Shown here: one piece after another, positions 52,171 to 61,660 of the stretch
How the letters are laid out: the number at the start of each line of letters is the position of its first letter
Position numbering within the stretch: the stretch's first letter is position 1
NCBI GenBank assembly: GCA_028245195.1
Contig: JAOKCF010000003.1
Coordinates: 124,001-188,000, forward strand
Length of the DNA: 64,000 nucleotides
Direction: 5' to 3'
Source of the DNA: Vicingaceae bacterium
GTDB lineage: Bacteria > Bacteroidota > Bacteroidia > Flavobacteriales_E > Vicingaceae
Translations under genes and position numbers: made by a program
The notes under the pieces: generated by a model
Told to the model about the DNA's origin: nothing
Seen by the model: the letters and a program-made list of their open reading frames with translations, nothing else
Databases searched by the model: none

Positions 52171-53990
52171 CGTTTGTTAAATTGTATTTCCAAATCTTCC
52201 AAAGAGTAATTGATTACAATCGGTTTTCCATTGGGTAAACTATAAGGCATTTCGCATGCAAAAAGTTCATCTATTAAATGAATCATTTCTTCCTGACTCA
52301 TTGTTTTCTCATTTCCAATACTCATGCTTTGTGCCAAAGAGCGAATCATGTTTTCTTTCGGACTATTTTTCAGTTTCGACAAGTTTTGTTTAAACTCTTC
52401 CAATAGACTTTCAATTAATTCGCCGCCATTTTGACCGTTAGCTTCTGCAGGTATTCCATGAATTATAAAATGATTTTTACCAAAAGGTCGCATGTCAAAA
52501 CCCAATTCATTTAGTTCGTCAAGCAAACTTAAAATTAAAGTGCTGTCTTCTGCATTTAATACCAGGTCTTCAGGGAATAGCAGCTGTTGACTGCTAGATT
52601 TTTGATTTTCTAATTGAAGCGTTAATCGATCTATTAAAACTCTTTCGTGTGCTCGTTTTTGATGAACTACAACAAACCCTGAGCGAATGTGGCTTAAGAT
52701 GTACTTGTTGTGTAATTGAAACACCTTTTTTCCTTCAGTAAGAGGTTCAGCTTTCGTTGGCGCCTCCTCTGTATTCCCTTCGAAGTTAGTAGAGGGTTGG
52801 TAAATTTTTTCCCAGTTCGGGTTTGGTTTTTCGTCTCGTTTAAATGGGAAGGAGATGGAGTTTTGGGTTTGTTCCTTTTTCCTCTCAAAAGGATTGAAAT
52901 TGATGTCCACCTCTATGCTTGGTAGTGGAATACTTTGCCCTTTTTTAAGCATAGGAATGTTAAAGCTTGATTCTTGCTCAAAATCAATACTAGGCGCAAT
53001 GTTAAATTTCCCTAGCGCTTGCTTTACTGCTGTTCTAATAATGGCGTAAATTGCTCTTTCCTCTTCAAACTTGATCTCTGTCTTAGTTGGGTGAATGTTA
53101 ATGTCAATCTTAGCTGGGTCAATTTCTAGTTTTAAGAAATAAGAAGGGAATTGATCCTTGGGAAGCAGTTCGTCAAATGCCGCTTGAATTGCGTGATTTA
53201 AGTAGGCGCTCTTAATAAACCGCTCATTAACAAAAAAGTACTGCTCTCCCCTTGTTTTTTTCGCGAACTCTGGTTTTCCAACAAAGCCTGTAATGGCAAC
53301 AATATCTGTTGTTTCATTTACTGGCACTAAACGCTGATCGTATCTACTTCCGAAAATATTGACAATTCGTTGCCTGAAATTTCCACTGGGTAAGCGATAT
53401 ACTTCGTTATTATCACTCGTCATATTCATCACAACTTCAGGATGAATCATTGCAACTCGTAAAAATTCTTCAATGATGTGTCTGGTTTCAACGGGATTGC
53501 TTTTTAGAAAGTTTCTTCGAGCAGGTATATTGAAAAAGAGGTTCTTAATTAAAAGATTCGTTCCTTTAGGACATTGGGCTGCTTCTTGACTCGTAACTTC
53601 ACTTCCTTCTAAAATTAAATGAGTACCAAGTTCTACACCTTCTGGTTTAGATTTAATCTCCATTTGCGAAACCGCCGCGATAGAAGATACTGCTTCACCT
53701 CGGAAACCCATTGTTCGTAAGGCAAATAAATCTTCTACTTTTTTAATTTTTGAAGTGGCATGGCGCTCTAAACATAATCGTGCGTCTTTAGGAGTCATCC
53801 CAAAACCGTTATCAATGACTTGAATTAAGGTTTTTCCAGCATTTTTTACAATTAGGTTAACTTCAGTTGCTTTGGCGTCAATGGCATTTTCCAGTAATTC
53901 TTTAACAGCAGAAGCTGGTCGCTGAACTACCTCGCCTGCTGCAATTTGATTCGCTACTGAATCTGGTAAAAGTTGAATAATATCGGGCAT
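52167..53990 (-). CDS. mutL: DNA mismatch repair endonuclease MutL
   Basis: IAAGEVVQRPASAVKELLENAIDA, GFRGEAVSSIAAVS. Confidence 0.97.
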   Translation of the reverse strand: MPDIIQLLPDSVANQIAAGEVVQRPASAVKELLENAIDAKATEVNLIVKNAGKTLIQVIDNGFGMTPKDARLCLERHATSKIKKVEDLFALRTMGFRGEAVSSIAAVSQMEIKSKPEGVELGTHLILEGSEVTSQEAAQCPKGTNLLIKNLFFNIPARRNFLKSNPVETRHIIEEFLRVAMIHPEVVMNMTSDNNEVYRLPSGNFRQRIVNIFGSRYDQRLVPVNETTDIVAITGFVGKPEFAKKTRGEQYFFVNERFIKSAYLNHAIQAAFDELLPKDQFPSYFLKLEIDPAKIDINIHPTKTEIKFEEERAIYAIIRTAVKQALGKFNIAPSIDFEQESSFNIPMLKKGQSIPLPSIEVDINFNPFERKKEQTQNSISFPFKRDEKPNPNWEKIYQPSTNFEGNTEEAPTKAEPLTEGKKVFQLHNKYILSHIRSGFVVVHQKRAHERVLIDRLTLQLENQKSSSQQLLFPEDLVLNAEDSTLILSLLDELNELGFDMRPFGKNHFIIHGIPAEANGQNGGELIESLLEEFKQNLSKLKNSPKENMIRSLAQSMSIGNEKTMSQEEMIHLIDELFACEMPYSLPNGKPIVINYSLEDLEIQFNKR

Positions 53991-54057
53991 TTAGAAAGCT
54001 TAATTTCGAGAACAAAGGTAATCCTAATGCAGCGAAGGAGAAAGTAAAAAATTGCTT

Positions 54058-54336
54058 TTAACTAAATAAAACCAAATAGCACAAGCCAACTAAAACTGAT
54101 GCGATAAAAGCCAAGCGAATGTTCGACTTTTTTTTAAAATTGGTTGTGTTTTTATTGCGTTTCCATTTGTCTTTAAGTCCTCCAATTGCAATTCCGCCTT
54201 GCACACGTTTGCCTGTAATTCGAGCCTCTATATCAGCGCGGCGAGCATCGAACTCCTCTTTTTGCTGATTATAATATCTTGGAGTAAAAGAAAATTGTTT
54301 TGCTTTTCGAGTTGTTGTGATGGAACTAATTTTCAT
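54058..54336 (-). CDS. Small membrane protein with conserved-looking basic N-terminus (riboflavin-synthase-subunit-beta mislabelled type in many annotations)
   Basis: MKISSITTTRKAKQFSFTPRYYNQQKEEFDARRADIEARI.., C-terminal TM. Start moved to the internal Met, which gives a clean divergent promoter region. Confidence 0.65.
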   Translation of the reverse strand: MKISSITTTRKAKQFSFTPRYYNQQKEEFDARRADIEARITGKRVQGGIAIGGLKDKWKRNKNTTNFKKKSNIRLAFIASVLVGLCYLVLFS

Positions 54337-54430
54337 AATCTCAAATTTAGGGCTTTCTGATAGAAATAACGAGGAGGCAAACCAATTTATTGTAGTTTGT
54401 TTCGTTAACCGTGCGGTGTTCAAAAGTAGC

Positions 54431-57400
54431 ATGAATTCTAATTTTGGCACTGTTTTGTATAGGTACATTTATAGATTAAACCGTAAAAGTCTAAAATCAT
54501 TGAAAAAAATTTTCTTTTTGTTGTTGAGTGCTGCGCTAATTAGCGTTTCGCTGGGGGTGCATGTGGTTGATATTCCGCAAGAGGCTATTTTAAAAGAAAA
54601 GGTGCCTTTCAATGTAATTCCTGCTCCCTGGGCAGATTCTATTTTTCAAACCATGAGTTTGGAAGAAAAGATTGGACAGTTGTTTAGTATAGCGGCGTAT
54701 TCAAATAAAGACGAAACACATAAAAAAGAGGTGCTTGAGTTAATTGAAAAGCATTATGTTGGAGGATTGACCTTTTTTCAAGGAGGGCCAGTTCGCCAAG
54801 CCATGCTGACAAACGACTACCAACAAGCCACGAAAATTCCCCTGATGATTTCCATTGATGGGGAGTGGGGATTATCTATGCGTTTAGATAGCACTGTTAA
54901 ATATCCGTGGCAGATGACTCTTGGAGCTATTCAAAATGATACGCTCATTTACGAAATGGGTTTGCAAGTAGCTGAGCAATTTAGGAGATTGGGTATTCAC
55001 GTAAACTTTGCCCCTGTTGTAGATGTAAATAACAATCCAAATAACCCTGTAATTTTTGCTCGTTCATTCGGAGAAGATAAGTACAGCGTTGCGAAGAAAG
55101 GAATAGCCTATATGAAAGGTATGCAAGCAGGAGGTTTGTTAGCAAATGCCAAACACTTTCCGGGGCATGGAGATACCGACAAAGATTCGCATAAAACTTT
55201 GCCAGTTGTTAATTACGATAGGGCAAGAATAGATTTTATAGAACTGTACCCGTTTAAGGAAATTATAAAAAGTGGCATTGGAAGTATTATGACTGCCCAC
55301 CTTTACTTACCGAAGTTGACTGCTGATAAAAAGGCCTCCTCGTTAACCAAAGAAATTGTAGATACCATGTTGCAGCAGCAATTAGGCTTTGAAGGCTTAA
55401 TTTTTACAGATGGATTAAATATGGGGGGAGTAGCAAAATATCAACTTTCAGAAGAAATTGATTTACAAGCTCTAATCGCTGGTAATGACGTATTGTTGCT
55501 TTCTCAAGATGTGCCTAAAGCCATTGAATTGATAAAAGTGGCGTTAAGCGATGGTCGACTATCACAAGAGTCTATTGATAAATCAGTCATGAAGGTTTTG
55601 AGGGCAAAAGAATGGCTAAAAATTCATCATGGGGATTCAGTAGATCTAAAAAATCTCTTCGAAGATTTAAATCAACCGAAGTACGACTACCTGAATCGGC
55701 AGCTTTCTGAGGCAAGCTTAACGGTTGTTCGCAATAAAGAAAACAGAATTCCATTTAGAGAATTAGCAAAGAAGCGAATTGTTTCTTTAGCGTTTACAGA
55801 TAAAGAGGTCGATTTTAGCGCTTTCCAGGAGGGCTTAAACCTATACACTAGAGTTGATCGTTTGAGTTATACTAGCTTGCCAGTTTCTGATCAGAAAGCT
55901 TTAATGGATACTTTGTTAACTTATGATGAGGTAATCGTTAGTATCCATAAGTCGAACAAGCATCCTTGGATTAAGGCGAAGGTAAATACTCAATTTAAGA
56001 ATTTTCTAAACATTCTTCGATTGAAAAAGAAAGTTAGTTTAGTGTTGTTTGGCAACGCTTATTGTTTGCAAGACTTTTTAGCTGCTGAGTTTACCGATGT
56101 ATTAGTAGTTGCGTATCAAAATTCTGAAACGGCTCAAAATTTGACTGCTCAATTGTTCTTTGGTGGTGTTAAAGCAAATGGCCGATTACCAGTTTCTGTT
56201 TCCAGCAGAATGAAAGCCGGCATGGGGTTAGAAACGGCTCAGACCTTTCGAATGAAATATACTAATCCTGAAGAGGTGGGACTCCATACTGATGATTTAG
56301 CACAAATCGATTCGATTGTTGAAGAGGGAATGAGCGAAAATGCTTTTCCAGGTGCACAAGTGTACATTGCCAAAGAAGGTAAAGTGATTTTTCATAAGAG
56401 TTATGGAAAGCATATCTACGAAGGTTCTCAGAAAGTGCAGAATACTGATTTGTATGACATCGCTTCTGTTACTAAAATTACATCCACCTTGTTGGCCTTA
56501 ATGGATTTAGAAGGTAGGGGGAAGCTATCTTTGGACGATGATTTAGGAAAACATTTAAAAATTACCAGAGGAACGCCTTATGAAAAGTTAGTTCTAAGGG
56601 ATATTTTAGCACATCAAGCTGGCTTAGCTGCTTGGATTCCGTTTTACAATAAAACGGTTACAAAAGGCCAACCTAAGCCTGAGTTTTACAGCAAAGACTC
56701 TTCTGCCATTTATTCAACGAGGGTTACGGCAAATCTGTATATCAAATCAAGTTATCAAGACACTATTTTTTGGCGAATTCTAAACCGTGCGCAATTGAGC
56801 GATAAAAGAGAATACAATTACAGTGATGTGGGTTATTACTTTATGAAAGAGATTGTTGAGAAAATAACAAAAGAACCTATTGAACGGTATAATTTGGAAA
56901 ATTTTTACGCTCCACTTGGAATGAGTCGGACAAGCTTTAGACCAACTTATACCTTTCCTTTAGCTGAAATTGTTCCAACTGAACGAGATAAATATTTCAG
57001 GCAAGAGTTGATTCACGGCGATGTTCATGATCCGGGAGCTGCTATGTTAGGCGGAGTTGGAGGGCATGCAGGTTTATTTGCAGACGCAAATGATTTGGGA
57101 AAATTGATGCAAATGTATTTGGATGATGGGGTTTTCGCAGGAGAACGTTATTTACAACAAGGTGTGGTCGCGACTTATGCCAAGTGTCAATTTTGTGCAG
57201 ATAGTATTCCCAAGGATGGAGAAGAAAATCGAAGAGCAGCTGGCTTTGATAAGCCACAGTATCATGGGAATCCTGGTCCAACTTGCGAATGTGTTTCAAT
57301 GAACAGTTTTGGCCATTCTGGTTTCACAGGTACTTTAGCTTGGGCTGATCCAGATGAGCAAATTGTTTACATTTTCTTGAGTAATCGAATTTATCCGGAT

Positions 57401-57511
57401 GCTAACAATAAGAAATTATTGTCGCTTAACATACGAACACGCATTCAAGAGGAGATTTATAAGGCGATAAACAATTCTAAAATCCGAAATTCGCAAGCAA
57501 GCATAAATTAA
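54431..57511 (+). CDS. GH3 (NagZ-like beta-N-acetylglucosaminidase) fused to class C beta-lactamase-fold serine hydrolase
   Basis: GH3: KHFPGHGDTDKDSHKTLPVV. Serine hydrolase: SVTK (SxxK), YSD, GHSGFTG. Start at MNSNFG preferred. Confidence 0.9.
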   Translation: MNSNFGTVLYRYIYRLNRKSLKSLKKIFFLLLSAALISVSLGVHVVDIPQEAILKEKVPFNVIPAPWADSIFQTMSLEEKIGQLFSIAAYSNKDETHKKEVLELIEKHYVGGLTFFQGGPVRQAMLTNDYQQATKIPLMISIDGEWGLSMRLDSTVKYPWQMTLGAIQNDTLIYEMGLQVAEQFRRLGIHVNFAPVVDVNNNPNNPVIFARSFGEDKYSVAKKGIAYMKGMQAGGLLANAKHFPGHGDTDKDSHKTLPVVNYDRARIDFIELYPFKEIIKSGIGSIMTAHLYLPKLTADKKASSLTKEIVDTMLQQQLGFEGLIFTDGLNMGGVAKYQLSEEIDLQALIAGNDVLLLSQDVPKAIELIKVALSDGRLSQESIDKSVMKVLRAKEWLKIHHGDSVDLKNLFEDLNQPKYDYLNRQLSEASLTVVRNKENRIPFRELAKKRIVSLAFTDKEVDFSAFQEGLNLYTRVDRLSYTSLPVSDQKALMDTLLTYDEVIVSIHKSNKHPWIKAKVNTQFKNFLNILRLKKKVSLVLFGNAYCLQDFLAAEFTDVLVVAYQNSETAQNLTAQLFFGGVKANGRLPVSVSSRMKAGMGLETAQTFRMKYTNPEEVGLHTDDLAQIDSIVEEGMSENAFPGAQVYIAKEGKVIFHKSYGKHIYEGSQKVQNTDLYDIASVTKITSTLLALMDLEGRGKLSLDDDLGKHLKITRGTPYEKLVLRDILAHQAGLAAWIPFYNKTVTKGQPKPEFYSKDSSAIYSTRVTANLYIKSSYQDTIFWRILNRAQLSDKREYNYSDVGYYFMKEIVEKITKEPIERYNLENFYAPLGMSRTSFRPTYTFPLAEIVPTERDKYFRQELIHGDVHDPGAAMLGGVGGHAGLFADANDLGKLMQMYLDDGVFAGERYLQQGVVATYAKCQFCADSIPKDGEENRRAAGFDKPQYHGNPGPTCECVSMNSFGHSGFTGTLAWADPDEQIVYIFLSNRIYPDANNKKLLSLNIRTRIQEEIYKAINNSKIRNSQASIN

Positions 57512-57517
57512 GTAGAA

Positions 57518-58657
57518 ATGAATATTGGAATTGTTTGTTATCCGACCTTTGGTGGGAGTGGGGTTGTAGCTACTGAGCTAGGCAAGGCTTTAGCGTTAAA
57601 AGGACATCAAATTCATTTTATTTCCTATCAGCAACCGGTTCGTTTAGGTAGTTTTCATGAAAATATCTGGTATCATGAGGTAAACGTTTCCGATTATCCC
57701 CTTTTTGATTACCAGCCATACGAGCTGGTATTAGCTAGTAAGTTAGTGGATGTGGTGAAGTATGAAAAGTTAGACTTACTACACGTTCATTATGCTATCC
57801 CTCATGCTTCAGCAGCATACATGGCGCAGCAAATTTTAAAAACAGAAGGAATTAATATTCCATTTATAACTACACTGCACGGGACGGACATTACATTGGT
57901 GGGAAAAGATTCTTCTTTTGAACCTGTGATTACGTTTGCGATTAATCAAAGTAATGCGGTAACGGCTGTTTCTGAGAGATTAAAGAAAGACACTTTAGAT
58001 CACTTTAAAATCAATAGAGGTATTGAGGTTATTCCAAATTTCATTTGCATTGATGGTTTTAAAACACCAGAAATAGATTTGGAATTGAAGAAAAATATTG
58101 CACCAAATGGAGAGAAGATATTAGCTCATGTTTCTAACTTTAGACCAGTAAAAAAGGTTTGCGATGTGGTTAAAATCTTTGCTAAAGTAAGAGAGGAAAT
58201 GCCTTGTAAATTATTGCTTATTGGCGACGGACCGGATAGGCATGTAGCAGAAACTTTTTGCAGAGAAAGAGGAATTAGTAAAGATTTGATTGTATTGGGA
58301 AAAGTGAAGGACACTCAACATGTTTTAGGTATTGCAGATTTGTTTTTATTGCCTTCTGAATTTGAGAGTTTCGGATTAGCAGCTTTAGAAGCAATGGCAG
58401 TAGGAGTTCCTGTTATATCTTCCAATACGGGTGGAATTCCTGAAGTAAATAAGGAAGGTTTTTCCGGGTTTCTTAGTAATGTAGGAGATGTTGAAGAGAT
58501 GGCGAAAAATGCACTAAGTTTGCTGCAAAACGAGGATAAGTTGACTCAATTCAAAGAACAGGCTTTTGGTCAGGCTAAAAAGTTTGATATCTTGAATGTG
58601 CTTCCCTTGTACGAGAATTTATATCAAAGAGTAGTTGAGCACCCGAGTACTTTTTAA
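57518..58657 (+). CDS. bshA: N-acetyl-alpha-D-glucosaminyl L-malate synthase (bacillithiol biosynthesis)
   Basis: MNIGIVCYPTFGGSGVVATELGKALALKGH, GT4 motif EFESFGLAALEAMAVGVPVISSNTGGIPEV. Confidence 0.93.
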   Translation: MNIGIVCYPTFGGSGVVATELGKALALKGHQIHFISYQQPVRLGSFHENIWYHEVNVSDYPLFDYQPYELVLASKLVDVVKYEKLDLLHVHYAIPHASAAYMAQQILKTEGINIPFITTLHGTDITLVGKDSSFEPVITFAINQSNAVTAVSERLKKDTLDHFKINRGIEVIPNFICIDGFKTPEIDLELKKNIAPNGEKILAHVSNFRPVKKVCDVVKIFAKVREEMPCKLLLIGDGPDRHVAETFCRERGISKDLIVLGKVKDTQHVLGIADLFLLPSEFESFGLAALEAMAVGVPVISSNTGGIPEVNKEGFSGFLSNVGDVEEMAKNALSLLQNEDKLTQFKEQAFGQAKKFDILNVLPLYENLYQRVVEHPSTF

Positions 58658-58983
58658 CCAAATGTTTGGAAGGGAAACCGAGTAAACCTGTTTTATGAGA
58701 CAAGGCATCAAGCAAATTAAGCGCTTAATACTAAGGCGTTCTTTAATGGACTTTTATTCATTTCTGCCGGTGTTATTATGGGTTATCGATTTTTTTACTA
58801 GCCAAAAGAAAGTCACGCTTACTTTACTTTATTAGGATTTTGGATATCGTATTTACCCAAAATTTCAGTCTTGACTTTCCTAAAACTTTTTTACTATTTT
58901 ATCGTATACTTTTTTTAATATTAAATTTGAAGAGGTTTGATTAACGTATTTACCTGACAATGTTTTACACAATCTAAATTCTT

Positions 58984-60753
58984 ATGAAACAAATTCGCTT
59001 TTATTTTACATTTATCAGTTTAATTATTTCATTGCACTATTCTTATTCTCAAACTATACCAAGTTCAAGAACAGTAGATTGGTCAAGCGCAGGTTTAGCT
59101 GCAACCCAAATTGAACCATCTGTAATTATTGACTTTAGAAGCAGAGGCGGTTCTAATAATGGTGTTACAGCAAATGATTCTGTTTTTACTGCTATTCTAA
59201 ACTCCATCAATCAAGGAGATTCTGCAACTATATTTTTTCCAAATGGTAATTATTTATTCAATCAAAGTTTAAACCTTCGAAGTAATGTTTTCATCTCAGG
59301 TGAGTCTACTGATTCTACAATCTTAACTTTTAATTTAAATGGAAGTGGAGACTTAATAAATCTTATCGGAAGCTCAACAAACGATACTTCTTTTATTACC
59401 TCAACGCTGCCAAAAGGCAGTAATTCCCTTTCTGTTAACAATAGTAATTTATTTAATGTTGGTGATTTTATCCGGCTTATTGATATTGATACATCAAAAG
59501 TTACCTCAACATGGGCGACTGGTTCTACAGGACAAATAGTGAGAATTATTGCCATAAATGGCTCAACACTTCAAATAGATAAAAATTTAAGAAGAGCTTA
59601 TACTATTAATAATCAACCATTCATTAGAAGATTAAACATGATTGAAAATAACAAGATTGAAAGCTTAACTATTAATAGAATGGATAGTACAGCGGGAAGT
59701 TTTAGCAATATTAATTTTGTTTACGCATACAATTCTAAAGTTTCTTGTGTAAAAAGTTATGATTGTAATTTTTCGCATATAGAAGCTAATTACAGTAGGA
59801 ACATAGAAATTGAAGGTTCCTATTTTCAGCACAGTTATGGTTACGGTAGTGGCGGAAGGGCATATGGAGTAATGCTACACTTTACAACAAGTGATTGTTT
59901 TGTTTATAACAATAAGTTCAACCATTTGAGGCATTCAATGATTTTACAAGCTGGCTCTAACGGAAATGTATTTGCTTATAATTATTCCATAAATCCATTT
60001 TGGTCAGGAACCTCTCTTCCATCCGATGCTGCTGGTGATTTGGTTTTACATGGAAATTACGTTTATGCCAATCTTTTTGAAGGTAACATCGTTCAAAATT
60101 TGGTAATTGATAATTCACATGGAATAAATGGCCCTCACAATGTATTTTTTAGAAACAGAGTTGATAATTACGGTATAGTAATGAATACAACTGATGTTAC
60201 TGATTCAGCTTGTTTTGTTGGAAATGAAGTAACCAATACCGGTTTTTTCAAAGGAAATTACCTTTTGGCAGGTAATGGCCATTTTGAACATGGAAACAAT
60301 GTGATAGGTACAGTTAGACCGTCTGGTACAAATTCACTTTCAGACAGCAGTTACTATTTCTTTAACGCGCCTTCCTATTATTTTTCAAATTCAATTTGGC
60401 CCCCAATTGGAATTCCTAACGCTATTAATTCAAACACTACAGAAGCGGAAGTCAAATATAATTCTGGAGCATTAACCCAATGCAACTCCGCCATTTCTAG
60501 CCAAATAAAAAAGAATAACAACACTGAAGCTAATATAAAAATATTCCCTAATCCCGTTGAAAATAATTTTAAAATTCAAAGTGACGCTAGTTTAAAAGAA
60601 ATTATCATTTACTCTATATCTGGTAAAGTAATATTTTATTCAATGAAACATTTAAACGATATTGATTTGAGTTCCTTCCCAAAAGGTATTTATCTAATGA
60701 AAGCAATTACAGAAAGAGACGAAATTTATAACCAAAAAATAATAAAAAAATAG
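58984..60753 (+). CDS. Secreted parallel beta-helix (pectate-lyase-3-like) protein with T9SS sorting domain
   Basis: Signal peptide; VIIDFRSRGGSNNGVTANDSVFTAILNSI beta-helix start; C-terminal IFPNPVENNFKI..KGIYLMKA. Confidence 0.78.
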   Translation: MKQIRFYFTFISLIISLHYSYSQTIPSSRTVDWSSAGLAATQIEPSVIIDFRSRGGSNNGVTANDSVFTAILNSINQGDSATIFFPNGNYLFNQSLNLRSNVFISGESTDSTILTFNLNGSGDLINLIGSSTNDTSFITSTLPKGSNSLSVNNSNLFNVGDFIRLIDIDTSKVTSTWATGSTGQIVRIIAINGSTLQIDKNLRRAYTINNQPFIRRLNMIENNKIESLTINRMDSTAGSFSNINFVYAYNSKVSCVKSYDCNFSHIEANYSRNIEIEGSYFQHSYGYGSGGRAYGVMLHFTTSDCFVYNNKFNHLRHSMILQAGSNGNVFAYNYSINPFWSGTSLPSDAAGDLVLHGNYVYANLFEGNIVQNLVIDNSHGINGPHNVFFRNRVDNYGIVMNTTDVTDSACFVGNEVTNTGFFKGNYLLAGNGHFEHGNNVIGTVRPSGTNSLSDSSYYFFNAPSYYFSNSIWPPIGIPNAINSNTTEAEVKYNSGALTQCNSAISSQIKKNNNTEANIKIFPNPVENNFKIQSDASLKEIIIYSISGKVIFYSMKHLNDIDLSSFPKGIYLMKAITERDEIYNQKIIKK

Positions 60754-60805
60754 TTTTAAATTTTAGCTTTTATCTAGTTAAGATGAGTTCAAACAATAGC
60801 TAAGG

Positions 60806-60915
60806 TGTTTTCTAATTCTCAAATAAAGTGATTTTTAATAGAAATTCGATACAAATACAGAGTGATTTCTAATTGACAAATAGAGTGATTTCTGATAGAA
60901 AATTGTATCGAGATT
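60806..60915. repeat. Two imperfect tandem copies (~55 bp) of GTG(A/T)TTTCTAATT..CAAATA.AGTGATTT..ATAGAAA..GATAC/GTATC
   Basis: Copies begin at about 60806 and 60863; each holds an internal AGTGATTT sub-repeat. Confidence 0.65.
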
Positions 60916-61189
60916 GGCAATTAGAACCGAATTAATATCCTATCTGAATTCAAATTTTACCATATTTCAAATCAAACATTATTTTATACCCTACAGAAGT
61001 AATAATGAAAGGAACCTTATTGCAACTTATCATTTTGGGCGAAGATTAACTAAAAAATGATGAAACCAAATGGTTTTATTGGATTTTAGCTACAAATCAA
61101 AAAATATTAAACCTTTTAATTCTTATTATGAGAATTACCGTTTTGGCAAAACTGCGTTTCAATGCAGTTTAGGTTTCGTTATATTTAGT

Positions 61190-61273
61190 TTATTTCAATT
61201 TCTCTATTATAGATTTAATGCTAGTCTTTAATTCTTCGTATTCTTTTTCGGTCACAAATAATTCTAAAAAGCT
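61190..61273 (-). pseudogene. Possible C-terminal remnant of a lost gene (SFLELFVTEKEYEELKTSIKSIIEKLK-stop)
   Basis: 28-codon frame closed upstream by a stop and lacking an ATG; amphipathic coding-like composition. Confidence 0.3.
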
Positions 61274-61296
61274 CTATGATGGGGAAGATGTGGGGA

Positions 61297-61340
61297 AACA
61301 AAAAAGGCAACCACCTATTATGTAGGTAATTGCCTTCTTT
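61297..61340 (-). terminator. Hairpin terminator downstream of the minus-strand tRNA
   Basis: Minus strand AAGGCAATTACCTACATAATAGGTGGTTGCCTTTTTTG: long stem with T-run. Confidence 0.75.
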
Positions 61341-61345
61341 TATTG

Positions 61346-61419
61346 TGACCTCGGCAAGATTCAAACTTGCAACCTCCACAGCCGTAATGTGGTGCACTAT
61401 TCAGTTATGCTACGAGGCC
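61346..61419 (-). tRNA. Divergent tRNA-Arg (ACG)-like gene
   Basis: Minus-strand cloverleaf: GGCCTCG/CGAGGTC acceptor, GCAT..GTGC D arm, CCACA-TTACGGC-TGTGG anticodon arm (ACG), GCAAG-TTTGAAT-CTTGC T arm. D-loop has TGAA in place of the usual TGGA. Confidence 0.7.
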
Positions 61420-61660
61420 ATTTGATGGCTGCAAAAGTAGAAAAATAGATAGAACTGACCCTTAAAAGCGTAGTTTATTTTTTTATGAGAATTTTAACCC
61501 CTTTTAAATTTAGAACTCACTAATTGATTGGTTGGTATAATTCACGGTGTCGCGAATTGAAATGAATTTACTTTTCTCAATTTACAAACTGAAATAGTTA
61601 ATTTTAGAAAGTTGACTTATGAAGCTTGAATAGCATTCATAAAAGAAAAAATAAACTACC

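Noticed and set aside
58660-61345. Intact integrative element next to the tRNA
   Set aside because: No integrase, relaxase or phage gene and no visible duplicate of the tRNA 3' end; at most a relic.
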